Source: Tritrichomonas musculus
Taxonomy: Eukaryota; Parabasalia; Tritrichomonadida; Tritrichomonadidae
Length of the DNA: 64,000 nt
Direction: 5' to 3'
NCBI GenBank assembly: GCA_039105265.1
Contig: JAPFFF010000006.1
Coordinates: 5,828,001 to 5,892,000 of the forward strand
In this document: positions 1 to 9,634 of the stretch, one piece after another
Layout of the letters: the number at the start of each line of letters is the position of its first letter
How positions within the stretch are numbered: the stretch's first letter is position 1
Translations under genes and position numbers: made by a program
The notes under the pieces: generated by a model
What the model was told of the DNA's origin: nothing
Database searches by the model: none
What the model saw: only the letters and a program-made list of their open reading frames with translations

Positions 1-787
1 ACAACTTAATTTTGTCACTACGTTTTTCAAATGGCTTTTCGCCTGTCAGAATTTCATGAACAGTCACTCCAAATGAGTAAACGTCCGATGCTTTCGTGAT
101 TTTCTCTGTCTCGAGAACTTCAGGTGCCACGTAGATCAATGTTTGCTCAATTTCCTTATCAAGCAAATCATCATCATTAAGTCGAGTATTGTCAGGACCT
201 TCTTTATCTGATGTGTCATCATCATTATCAAGAATAATTTTTGATGTGTGAAAACAGCCAATTTTGGGATATAATTTATCATCAAGAAAAATGCTTTTTG
301 GTGTCAGATTGAAATGAATAATATTATTGGAGTGGATGTATGACATGCCTGCTGCAATTCCATAAATGCAAATTAACTTTTTTGTGGAATCCAATTTTGA
401 TGATTTTTCGGATTTGCTTAAAAAGTCAGAAATGGTGCCGTTGGAACAGTATTCTAAAATAATTGTTGCTGTATGTTTTTCTTCATATTCAAAATCAACG
501 CAAATACCACTGATTTGGACAATAAGTGGAGATATAAGATTTGTTATTACTTCAGCCTCAAAAATAAGATTTTTGAATTTATATAAATTGCCATGTTCAT
601 AATCGTCTTCATCATTTTCTTCTGAAAAATATAAGACTTTAAATACAAATTTTTGATTCGTCTCTTTTTCAATCGCTAGTAAATTTTTACTTGAAAAACT
701 CTCTGAAATTACCTTTCTTATTGTAAATGATTTGATTTCATCTTTATCATATATCTTAATGATTTTTTTACCTTTAGCTGTCTCCAT
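1..787 (-). CDS. Protein kinase-like protein, probable pseudokinase (partial, C-terminus outside window)
   Basis: The minus strand is open from an ATG at 785-787 to the left edge (262 codons, no stop), so the gene is cut by the window. The translation follows a TKL-like kinase fold and resembles the two kinases to the right: a hinge like ILEYCSNGTISDFL, then GIAAGMSYIHSNNIIH, then an APE motif (YVAPEVLE) and SDVYSFGVTVHEILTGEKPF. Key catalytic residues are missing. The HRDLKPDN loop reads HFNLTPKS, so the catalytic Asp is Asn; the DFG position reads GCF; no GxGxxG loop is visible. An acidic insert (DNDDDTSD) sits in the activation segment. Neighbours with intact motifs suggest it arose from an active Sel1-type kinase, but whether Sel1 repeats follow cannot be seen. 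It is probably a scaffold or regulator rather than an enzyme (inference). Confidence 0.8.
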   Translation of the reverse strand, partial: METAKGKKIIKIYDKDEIKSFTIRKVISESFSSKNLLAIEKETNQKFVFKVLYFSEENDEDDYEHGNLYKFKNLIFEAEVITNLISPLIVQISGICVDFEYEEKHTATIILEYCSNGTISDFLSKSEKSSKLDSTKKLICIYGIAAGMSYIHSNNIIHFNLTPKSIFLDDKLYPKIGCFHTSKIILDNDDDTSDKEGPDNTRLNDDDLLDKEIEQTLIYVAPEVLETEKITKASDVYSFGVTVHEILTGEKPFEKRSDKIKL

Positions 788-1223
788 TTTGTTTAAATTA
801 ACGTATATTTCAACTTTTTGAATCAGTGTATACGTTATATTTGATTACAAAAATCCAATTTTCTTGAAGCTAAAATATCAAAAATTGTAAATAAACTGAA
901 ATTGTAATTGATAAGATCCACCAATAAAACACTCTTCGAATAAATCAATAATAACTATATGAAACGATAAAAAAATCTCATATTAATTCTTAAAAATTTA
1001 CTTGCAAACAGCAGAATAAAAACATCAAGATATTTAATATAATTAGTTTTATTAAAAATAATTGAGATTTGTGTTGTTTACAGAAAAAAAATGAATTGAT
1101 GAATATCGTAAAAGTAAAAATAGTAATTACTATAAGTAGGAAATTGATTTTAATACATCTGAAGAAAATTATTATAAGTAGGAAATTGATTTTAATAGCT
1201 AAGCAAACGGTCGTCTTATATTA

Positions 1224-1972
1224 GAGGGTTTTCCAAAAAAAAAAAGCTTGTTCAAAACTAATCTTTTTTCCGAAAACTCGATGATAATAGGAAATTCTTT
1301 TTTTTCCAAAAATTGGTCTGTTTTCCGAAATTTTTATTTTTTGCCTATCTCGAACTTTTATGCTAAAAAAATGGGATTTTAACGAAAAATGAGATTTTTT
1401 ATGCAAAAAAAATTATTTTATTAGTAAAAAAAAGTATAAGTGGTAAATAAATTTATGACATTACAATAAAACAAAAACTAGCTATAATTGAGATACCAAA
1501 AATACAATCTATAATTATGATAATGTTATATCAACTATATTCTGCAATTTATGCTTATAAATATTTATATCGTATAGAAAGGCAGAAACTAATCTACATG
1601 TTTAGCTGATTCCCATCTTTTATAATTTAATTTAATTTTTGATGAGGTTTGAATTTGTTAACTTTATAAAAATTTTTGTAGAGATTCGTGGGTATACATT
1701 ATTTTTTGATTATTATTCAATATATATTGAATAATTATATAACAACACAATCATATATAAACAGTAGAAACAAATATACATAGTAGATAAATAAAAAAAC
1801 ATTTTTTTAAAAACCTCATCAAAAAAAATTCTCAAAAAAAAATTGGATTTTCCGAAAAAAAACATTTTCCGAAAACCAGCCTGTTTTTGGAAAAAAAAGA
1901 ATTTCTTATTATTGTTGAGTTTTCGGAAAAAAGGTAATTTTTGAGCAAGCTTTTTTTTTTTGGAAAACCCTC
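1224..1972. mobile_element. MITE-like element with about 120-bp imperfect terminal inverted repeats
   Basis: This 749-bp A+T-rich segment has ends that are reverse complements. Both read GAGGGTTTTCC followed by an A-run, AAGCTTG, then TTTTTTCCGAAAACTC and on to about 120 bp with mismatches. TATTA flanks it on both sides (1219-1223 and 1973-1977), consistent with a 5-bp target duplication or a shorter TA duplication. No coding capacity is visible; a 61-codon frame inside the left arm is low complexity. TIRs and TA-type duplication would fit a mariner-derived MITE, but the family is not recognised. The rest of the gap between genes (788-1218 and 1978-2205) is A+T-rich DNA in which I see nothing specific. 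Confidence 0.7.
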
Positions 1973-2205
1973 TATTAATAAAGAAATGGTTAATGAAACA
2001 AATTAATTCTTTTTAAAAAAATAAAAAGAAAAAAATTTATATCTTTGGTTGATAAAAACATATTATAAAAAGATAACCAATAAAGACAAATTTAACAACC
2101 CAAAATTGTATGTCATATCTATGTTTTTTATATTAGAATATAAAAAGAGTAAAATGCATGTTAACAATTGATTCTTTATATTAATTTCTTAATTAGTTCA
2201 ACAAT

Positions 2206-4731
2206 CTATTGAATTGAACAATCTTCATTTTTCTGATCAGATGCTAATAAAAAATATCTTTCTGCTTCTTCACTATTTTTTTCCACTCCCAAACCTTCAG
2301 ATAAAAGTTGAGCATAGCCAGCCATGCAATTCTTATCACCAAGATCTGCCCCCATTTTAAAATATTTTGCTGCTTTTGCATAGTTTTGTGGGAGACCTAT
2401 TCCTTCTTTCAAATGAGCTGCATAGGAAAATATGGTCATGATATTACCAAGTTTAACTCCAATTTTGAAATATTTTTTAATTTCTTCTGGATCTGCATTA
2501 TTTTGGGCGAGAAAATTAGCATATAATTGCCATGAATCTTTAACTCCATTATCAGCTGCATATTTCAAATATTTGTTGCATTTTTCTAAGTCTTTAGTTA
2601 ATCCAAACTCTGGTTGGTCAAATCCATATACTGATCCAATATATTGGGCAGCAGCAGGAATCCCTTCCTTTAAAGCTCTATATAAATATTTAAGGGCCAT
2701 ATTGATGTCTTTTTCAACGCCAGTTCCATACCTATAACAAATACCAACTAAATGGTATCCATTATTATAACCCATTTCTGCAGTTTTAAGATATTGTTCA
2801 AAAGAAAACGTATCATCGCGAACTATATAACAAGCATTATAGCATATCCCTTGTGGATTGTTATTTTCATATGCTAATTTAATCAGTTTTCCTCCAATTT
2901 CTTCATCTTTTTCAAAATCTCCATCGCCTTCTAGCAATGCCAATCCGTAAAATGCAGTACCTATCATGTCTTTTTTTTCATAAGATTTTCGATAATATTT
3001 AATTGCTTCATTCATATTTGGCTTCATAGTATTAGTTCCTACTTCAAGACATCTGCCATATAAAGCCATCCCTTCAGGATCTTCATTTTCAGCGGCAAGT
3101 TTTAAGTACTTGATAATTTCATCTTCATCTCGATGTAATTCGCCAAATTTATTTGTAATCTCTTTTCTTGAAAGATCACTATATAGCACCATAGCTTTGA
3201 CATTTCCGCCGTCTGCAGCTTCTTTCGAATATTTTTTAGCAAGAACATAATTTATATTTTCATTTGAATCATTAACATCAAATGATTGGTGAGACAAAAT
3301 AATTTTAGCTAATTCATATTTAGCATTTGGACTGTTGAATTCATTGGATGCTTTTGTGAGTATTTCAATTGATTTCTCTTCATTTTTCTCAATTATGTCA
3401 CCTTCAAAAAGTATTTTCCCATATAGAACCATTGCTTCAACATTATTTTCATTATTTCCATATTCTAAATATTTAAGACCTGTTTCAATATCTTTTGGAA
3501 AATTATTTTTGCCTTCAATAAAATTTTGTGCTACAATTGCTAAAGAATTTGGATGATTTTCTTCTGCTTCTAAAACCATGTTTTTGCAAGAACTTTTTAA
3601 TTTACTAAATATTAAAGGATCTATTATTTTTAAATTATTTATGTTTTCTTCTGTTTCTACTATTTTTTCTTCTTCAATTACTTTCATTTGATCTTGATCT
3701 TTTTTCTTTTTATTTCTTTTTATTTTAACTTTTTGATAGGTTTTATTTTTCGGATTAACAAAATCAGAAATATGAATGATTTTCTTGGATGAATCAAAAG
3801 CATTTTGTGATTTTTCTATAAATTCGATATATGAATAAAAATCTTCTTTCACAACATTATTTGTTATAAAATCTGGATCTTCTTTCAATTGTTCTGCAAT
3901 TTCATCAAAAGTTGGACGATCTTTAGGTGATTGTGACCAGCATTTTTTAATTAGCTTTTGATAACATTCAGGAACATCATCTGTAAAATCAGGTCTTTTT
4001 CCTTTTTTGGAAACTTCCATTAAAAGTTGGACCATTGAATACCCATTGAAAGGTCTTTCATTTGTAGCAATTTCGTAAATAATTAAAGAATATGCATAAA
4101 CATCGCTTGCAGTTGTATATTCTTGGGATGACCAAATCTCTGGAGCAATATAAATTGGTGTTCCTTTTATCGTTCCTGTTGTTGTCTTTAAATCACTTAT
4201 ACTTGTTGATGAATTATGATTAATTTTGGATAATCCAAAATCTGCAATTTTTGGGCACAAATAATCATCCAAAAATATATTATCTGGCTTTAAATCTCGA
4301 TGGATAACATCATGAGAATGTAAATATGACATTCCTTTGGCTATTCCATATAAACAAACCAGTTTTTTTGTAGAATTCCATCCTTTCACTTTTTTTTTTA
4401 TTTTTTCTAATTCAAGAATATCTCCCAAAGAACCGTTGGAAGAGTATTCAGTAATAATTACTGGTTTTGATTTGTTATGAAAGTCAACAGGACTATATCC
4501 AATAAATTTTAGAATTGATGGATGTTGTAATTTTGAAATAATGTTCACTTCTCTGGAAATGTTTAGCATTTCTTTTGAAGAATTTTTATCTATTTTTTTT
4601 AATGCAATTTTTGCTGCATATATCTGATTTGTTGTTTTTTCTTCAACCAGATATACTTTACCAAAACTTCCTTTCCCAATTTTTTTCTTTTTTTCATAAT
4701 TGTCAATGTTTAAAAATCCATCTGATGACAT
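2206..4731 (-). CDS. TKL-like protein kinase with C-terminal Sel1 repeats
   Basis: Predicted 841-residue Ser/Thr kinase fused to Sel1-like repeats. The frame is open to 4755, but the codon there is TTG; the first ATG is at 4729-4731 and lies directly behind TCATT, the trichomonad initiator, so I start there. All catalytic motifs are present: GKGSFG (about 19-24), Lys41 in AAK, Glu61, HRDLKPDN (144-151), DFG (164-166) and APE (196-198). The kinase domain covers about 12-275. A basic linker follows, then about a dozen Sel1 repeats (about 380-841) with the A..Y.KAA..G...A motif. Sel1 solenoids bind partner proteins, so the kinase may be targeted by them (family knowledge). No signal peptide or membrane segment is seen. 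The kinase half closely resembles that of the divergent gene at 5690-9634, so the pair look like paralogues. Substrates are unknown. Confidence 0.9.
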   Translation of the reverse strand: MSSDGFLNIDNYEKKKKIGKGSFGKVYLVEEKTTNQIYAAKIALKKIDKNSSKEMLNISREVNIISKLQHPSILKFIGYSPVDFHNKSKPVIITEYSSNGSLGDILELEKIKKKVKGWNSTKKLVCLYGIAKGMSYLHSHDVIHRDLKPDNIFLDDYLCPKIADFGLSKINHNSSTSISDLKTTTGTIKGTPIYIAPEIWSSQEYTTASDVYAYSLIIYEIATNERPFNGYSMVQLLMEVSKKGKRPDFTDDVPECYQKLIKKCWSQSPKDRPTFDEIAEQLKEDPDFITNNVVKEDFYSYIEFIEKSQNAFDSSKKIIHISDFVNPKNKTYQKVKIKRNKKKKDQDQMKVIEEEKIVETEENINNLKIIDPLIFSKLKSSCKNMVLEAEENHPNSLAIVAQNFIEGKNNFPKDIETGLKYLEYGNNENNVEAMVLYGKILFEGDIIEKNEEKSIEILTKASNEFNSPNAKYELAKIILSHQSFDVNDSNENINYVLAKKYSKEAADGGNVKAMVLYSDLSRKEITNKFGELHRDEDEIIKYLKLAAENEDPEGMALYGRCLEVGTNTMKPNMNEAIKYYRKSYEKKDMIGTAFYGLALLEGDGDFEKDEEIGGKLIKLAYENNNPQGICYNACYIVRDDTFSFEQYLKTAEMGYNNGYHLVGICYRYGTGVEKDINMALKYLYRALKEGIPAAAQYIGSVYGFDQPEFGLTKDLEKCNKYLKYAADNGVKDSWQLYANFLAQNNADPEEIKKYFKIGVKLGNIMTIFSYAAHLKEGIGLPQNYAKAAKYFKMGADLGDKNCMAGYAQLLSEGLGVEKNSEEAERYFLLASDQKNEDCSIQ

Positions 4732-4736
4732 AATGA
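4732..4736 (-). promoter_or_regulatory. Trichomonad-type initiator TCATT
   Basis: On the minus strand TCATT immediately precedes the ATG at 4731. It fits the trichomonad Inr consensus TCA-Y-(T/A), which marks transcription starts a few bases before the coding region. It supports the downstream ATG over the TTG at 4755. Confidence 0.55.
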
Positions 4737-5231
4737 AATGGTCCTTTCTATTCAATGGTTTAGAAATAAAGAATTTCTTAAAAACCGAAATTTAAAAATT
4801 CTGTAAATTTGTTAAGCATTTGAAAATATCAAATACAGTAATAGAAAAATTAAGGATTTCATTTAATTAACAGGGAAGTAGAAAATAAACCTCAGAAAGT
4901 TTTAGAAAAAGTTTTAAACTTTTTCGGATTACAATTTTTACTTTTTTTAAAAAAACATTTTTTCTGATTACAATTTGTTTTTTGATTACAATCAATTGAT
5001 TTTAACTTTTTCATCTTTTACAGAATTTTTAAATTGTTGTATATTGGAAAAGTTCAACTTTTTCAGAACAAAAGTTAGAAAGGACTCTTTTCAGTTCAAT
5101 TTTTAACAGAAATGAAAAGGAACCTCATTATGTTTTATTTATATCTGAATTAAATTCTATCGTCGATTAAAAAAATATTAAATTTACTTGAAAATCTTCA
5201 AATTTAGGCAGGTCGAATAAACACATATAAA

Positions 5232-5684
5232 ATATGAAATTATAAAAAAAACAAATGAAATTGAATGGTTTTATAACAAACAATAACTGAAATAATAATT
5301 ACTCCAAAAACTTTATGTTTATATTCCACTTTTTGAATGTTGAAAGGACCTTTTTGGCCGTTTATATCATATTTTAGCATTATTTTTTTATAGTTGTAAT
5401 ATTAATATTATCATATTTTTAAGTGAAGTGATTTATTGAATAAATCAATTTGAGTTCCATTTTTTTCAACAATGTTAGGTGAATAGTATAATTTTAAAAT
5501 AATAGGAGTCATGATAATAATAAAAACTATAAAAAAATAATACTAAAATATGATATAAACGGCCAAAAAGGTCCTTTCAACATTCAAAAAGTGGAATATA
5601 AACATAAAGTTTTTGGTTTTATTATTATTTCAGTTATTGTTTGTTATAAAAGCATTCAATTTCATTTGTTTTTTGATTTCATAT
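5232..5684. mobile_element. Foldback MITE lying between two divergent kinase genes
   Basis: The left arm (about 5232-5408) and right arm (about 5510-5684) are near-perfect reverse complements around a spacer of about 100 bp. Shared landmarks are ATATGAAAT at the tip, ACAAATGAAATTGAATG, a stretch containing AAAGGACCTTTTTGGCC, and GTTTATATCATATTTTAG. No protein is encoded. The right tip lies about 6 bp before the ATG of the 1314-residue kinase and contains its likely initiator, so the element probably supplies the core promoter. No clear target duplication is seen. The neighbouring gap (4737-5231) is A+T-rich with no feature I can support. Confidence 0.75.
5679..5683 (+). promoter_or_regulatory. 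Initiator-like TCATA before the large kinase gene
   Basis: TCATA fits TCA-Y-(T/A) and lies 6-10 bases before the ATG at 5690. It belongs to the terminal inverted repeat of the foldback element at 5232-5684. Confidence 0.5.
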
Positions 5685-5689
5685 ATTAG

Positions 5690-8600
5690 ATGAGTTTTTT
5701 AGACCTGTCTAAATATGAAATTTTATTGAAAATTGGCCAAGGAGGATTTGGTAAAGTATTTCAAGTTAAAGAAAAAAGAAGTGGTAAAATTCTTGCTGCT
5801 AAAATTTCACTTCAGTCCTTAGAAAATGTATCAAAAGACAATATTCGAAGTCTTGCAAGAGAAGTTAACATCATTTCAAAATTAAATCACCCATCAATTG
5901 TTAAATTCATTGGATACAGTCCAGTTGATTTCAAAAATAAAAAGAAGCCAGTTATTATAACAGAATTTTTATTTAATGGCTCATTAGGAGATATAATAAA
6001 CTTAGAAAAAAAAAGTTTATGTAAAGAGGAATGGAATGATACCAAAAAAATCATAAATATATATGGAATAGCATCAGCAATGTCTTTTTTACATTCTAAT
6101 AATATTATTCATAGAGATTTAAAACCAGATAACATATTACTGGATGATTATTTATTTCCAAAACTTACAGATTTCGGACTTTCCAAAATTAAGCATATAA
6201 ATGAAGAAAGCATTACACTTCAATCAACACAATCAATAAAAGGAACTCCATTATATATAGCACCTGAGATATGGGAAAAATATGAATATACTAAATCAGC
6301 TGATGTATATGCTTTTGCTTGTATTGTTTTCGAAATAATGACCTGCGAAGAGTTATTCAAGAATTGTGATTATTTTGGTTTAATAGCAAATGTTATGAGT
6401 GGAGTTCGGCCAGAGATCAGAGGAATTCCAGAATCGTATGAAAAGCTTATTAATGAATGCTGGGATCAAAATCCATCAAATCGTCCTACTTTTGATGAAA
6501 TTATTGATAGATTAGAAAATGACACTGGATTTATTACAGAACTGGTTGAAGTTGATGAATATTTAGATTATATAGAATATATCAAAAAATGCAAAACAAT
6601 GTTTGATAAAAATAAATACATAAATATAAAAGAATTCATTGATAAAAAATCAAAAACATTTCGAAAAATAACAATAGACAAGAATTTAATTGATCAAATT
6701 AAAGAAGATGAAAATAGTTATGATGAATCTCAAAATGATTCATCTAAAAAAATAGATGAAGTGGATGAAGAAATAACTGTTAAACATAAAAACTATGATT
6801 TGCCATTCACTTTACCTCCAGATTCAGATGATCCGGTTGTAAACAAAAATAGACAATTTTTATACATGAAATTAAGAAGAATCCCAAAAGAAGAAATACC
6901 AAATAGATTATATGCATATGCAGGATTAACCCACTCAGGAAAATTAATAAAAAAAAGTGATCAAGAAGCTTGCATATTTTATAAAATTGCAGCTGACTTA
7001 GGCCAAAAAGAAGCAATGTGGCTCTATGCAGATTGTTTGATGAATGGAGAAGGAGTTCCTGTAAATAAAAAAGAAGCATATCGTTATTTTGAAATGGCCT
7101 GTGAAAAAGGATCAACTGATTCAATGTTTGTTTATGCAACTTATCTTGAAAAAGAAGATGATTTGGCATCTATTCAGAAAGCTTTGTATTATTATGAAAT
7201 AGCTGCTGAAAAAGGTGAAAAAAGTTCAATGCTTAACCTTGGCACTATGTATTGGAAAGGAAAAGGAACTGAAGTAAATATGGAAAAAGCACTTAAATAT
7301 TTTAAAATGTCAGCTGATAAAGGTGTATCTGTGGCCATGAATAATTTAGCTGTGTGTTATAAGAATGGCATGGGTGTGCCTGTTGATTCAGAAAAAGCAT
7401 TTTATTATTTTAAAATGGCCGCGGATCATGGTTATGTAGAGTCTTTTATTAATGTTGGACTTTTATATGAAAAAGGAGAAGGTGTTGAAAAAAATTTAAT
7501 TGAAGCCGTTAAGTATTACCAAAAAGGAATTGAAAATGGTGATACTAATTCAATGGTTAATTTGGGATCAATGTTTTTTAATGGTGTTGGTGTTGAAATA
7601 AATTATGAGAATGCTTTCAAATTCTTCAAATTGGCAGCAGATTTGGGGAATACAACTGCAATGCTTAATATGAGTTTAATGTTTGAAAGCGGAAAAGGAG
7701 TGCCAGTTGATCAAGAGAAAGCATTAATGTATATTAGAAAGGCTATTGACCTTGGTGATGTTAGTGCAATGCAAAATCTGGGTGCAAGATATCATGATGG
7801 ATTAGGCGTACCAGTAAATCCCGAGGAATGTTTCAAATATTATAAAATGGCAGCAGATAAAGGAGCTCCTGAAAGCATGTTTGTTATAGGCAAATACTAT
7901 CAGGGTGGTTATGGAACCCAACAAAATTTCGAAGAATCAATTAAATATTTCCTAAAAGGAATTTCATTAGGAAATGCAGATTGTATGAATGCATATGGTG
8001 AAGCTTTATTATATGAAATAGGGGTTCCAATAGATAAAGAAGAAGCAATGAAATATCTGAGAATGGCGATAAGTAAAGGCCATGTCAAAGCAATGTATTG
8101 GGCTGGCAAAGAGTTAATAGAAAAAGATATCAATAATAAAGAAGGGATTGAATATTTGAAAATTTCTGCTGAATCTGGTGAAATTGGTTCAATTCAGATT
8201 TTGGGCGAAATTTTGCAGAAAGGTGATGAAAGAACACCAGAAGATTTTGAAGATGCATTAAAATATGCAAAATTAGGCTATGAAAAAGGTGGTTATGATT
8301 CAATGATTGATATATCAAATTTATTAGTAAACCAGAAAGTAAAAGAAGAAAATATTGAAGAAACAGTAAATTATATTAAAGAAGCTGCGGAAAAAGAAGA
8401 ACCATATGGATTGTTAGGATATGGTATCATTTTAAAAACAGGTTCTGGAGTGGAAAAAAATCTTGATGAAGCCAAAAGATATTTTAAAATGTCAGCAGAC
8501 AAAGGCAATGAAATTGCAAAAAAATATTATGATGAAATTGTTGAAAATGATAATGAATGCTTGGAAATAGCAAATTCATTTCTTAATAATATGTCAAATT

Positions 8601-9634
8601 TAATTAATAATCCAATATTTATTAGAAATCAATTAAAAGCAAATGCAGATAGCGGCCACACTATGTCAATAATGATATATGCCTTTAATTTAGAAACCGG
8701 TCGTTTTGGCTCTGTTGATCATGAAGAAGCTGCAAGATATTATAAAATTGCAGCAGATCAAGGATATTCGCCAGGTTATTATAAATATGGTATGAAATTA
8801 TACCTGGGCCAAGGAGTGCCTAAAAATGTAAAGAAAGCCATTCATTATATCAAAAAATCATCAGATATGGGGCATGAACATGCTATGAACGCATACGGAT
8901 TATTTCTTGAAAGAGGAACAGGAATTGCAAAAAACATGTCAGAAGCCTGTAGATATTATAAATTGGCAGCTGATAAAAATCTTAGTTTTGGTATGAATAA
9001 TTATGCAATAATGCTTTACAAAGGTGAAGTTATACCAAAAAATTATGAGGAAGCATTTCATTATTTCCAACGAGCAGCAGCGAAAGATAGCGTTTCCCAA
9101 TATAATTATGCAGTAATGCTACAGAATGGATTTGGAACAGAAGTAAATAAAGAAGAAGCATGTAGATTTTATAAATTGGCAGCTGATAAATGTGATACAA
9201 ATGCAATGAGAGCTTATGCATATATGCTTGAAAATGGACATGGAACCACTAAAAATCAAGATGAGGCTAATAGATATTATGAAATGGCAAATGACAATAA
9301 AAATATTCAAAATACTTTAGATTTTCTAATGATAAATAATACACAATATGTAATTCCAGTAGAAAATGATATAAAATTTGATTCAGCTTCCACTGAAAAT
9401 TCTTCTATTGATTCTCTTAATAGCAGCGATGAATTATCAGATTCATCTTTAAGTATAAATCATACAGAAAGAAATATTAATGAAACAGAAAGAAATATAG
9501 AAATTTTGGATAATCAGACTAATGAAAAAAAAAGACGAACCAAAATATGCAAGATATTTGGTTCGATTTTAGGCTTCATATTTTTTATTTTCCTTGTCTT
9601 TATTGTGATTTATTATCTTGTTATTTTCATTTAA
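5690..9634 (+). CDS. Tail-anchored TKL-like protein kinase with a long Sel1-repeat array
   Basis: A 1314-residue protein with an intact N-terminal kinase domain: GQGGFG (16-21), Lys38, Glu58, HRDLKPDN (141-148), DFG (161-163) and an IAPE motif. An Asp/Glu/Lys-rich linker (about 300-390) leads to more than 20 Sel1 repeats (about 410-1230), recognisable by A..YYK.AAD.G...AM..Y and G.GV..N. An acidic Ser-rich stretch and a KKRR cluster precede a strongly hydrophobic C-terminal segment (about 1287-1314, ending at the stop), which looks like a tail anchor. The predicted topology puts kinase and Sel1 solenoid in the cytosol on a membrane surface (inference). There is no signal peptide. The kinase half is close to that of the gene at 2206-4731. 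The ATG is preceded by an initiator donated by a MITE. Target proteins and membrane are unknown. Confidence 0.92.
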   Translation: MSFLDLSKYEILLKIGQGGFGKVFQVKEKRSGKILAAKISLQSLENVSKDNIRSLAREVNIISKLNHPSIVKFIGYSPVDFKNKKKPVIITEFLFNGSLGDIINLEKKSLCKEEWNDTKKIINIYGIASAMSFLHSNNIIHRDLKPDNILLDDYLFPKLTDFGLSKIKHINEESITLQSTQSIKGTPLYIAPEIWEKYEYTKSADVYAFACIVFEIMTCEELFKNCDYFGLIANVMSGVRPEIRGIPESYEKLINECWDQNPSNRPTFDEIIDRLENDTGFITELVEVDEYLDYIEYIKKCKTMFDKNKYINIKEFIDKKSKTFRKITIDKNLIDQIKEDENSYDESQNDSSKKIDEVDEEITVKHKNYDLPFTLPPDSDDPVVNKNRQFLYMKLRRIPKEEIPNRLYAYAGLTHSGKLIKKSDQEACIFYKIAADLGQKEAMWLYADCLMNGEGVPVNKKEAYRYFEMACEKGSTDSMFVYATYLEKEDDLASIQKALYYYEIAAEKGEKSSMLNLGTMYWKGKGTEVNMEKALKYFKMSADKGVSVAMNNLAVCYKNGMGVPVDSEKAFYYFKMAADHGYVESFINVGLLYEKGEGVEKNLIEAVKYYQKGIENGDTNSMVNLGSMFFNGVGVEINYENAFKFFKLAADLGNTTAMLNMSLMFESGKGVPVDQEKALMYIRKAIDLGDVSAMQNLGARYHDGLGVPVNPEECFKYYKMAADKGAPESMFVIGKYYQGGYGTQQNFEESIKYFLKGISLGNADCMNAYGEALLYEIGVPIDKEEAMKYLRMAISKGHVKAMYWAGKELIEKDINNKEGIEYLKISAESGEIGSIQILGEILQKGDERTPEDFEDALKYAKLGYEKGGYDSMIDISNLLVNQKVKEENIEETVNYIKEAAEKEEPYGLLGYGIILKTGSGVEKNLDEAKRYFKMSADKGNEIAKKYYDEIVENDNECLEIANSFLNNMSNLINNPIFIRNQLKANADSGHTMSIMIYAFNLETGRFGSVDHEEAARYYKIAADQGYSPGYYKYGMKLYLGQGVPKNVKKAIHYIKKSSDMGHEHAMNAYGLFLERGTGIAKNMSEACRYYKLAADKNLSFGMNNYAIMLYKGEVIPKNYEEAFHYFQRAAAKDSVSQYNYAVMLQNGFGTEVNKEEACRFYKLAADKCDTNAMRAYAYMLENGHGTTKNQDEANRYYEMANDNKNIQNTLDFLMINNTQYVIPVENDIKFDSASTENSSIDSLNSSDELSDSSLSINHTERNINETERNIEILDNQTNEKKRRTKICKIFGSILGFIFFIFLVFIVIYYLVIFI

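Noticed and set aside
1221-1406. 61-codon minus-strand frame
   Set aside because: It lies in the MITE left arm and consists of Lys/Phe-rich low-complexity sequence.
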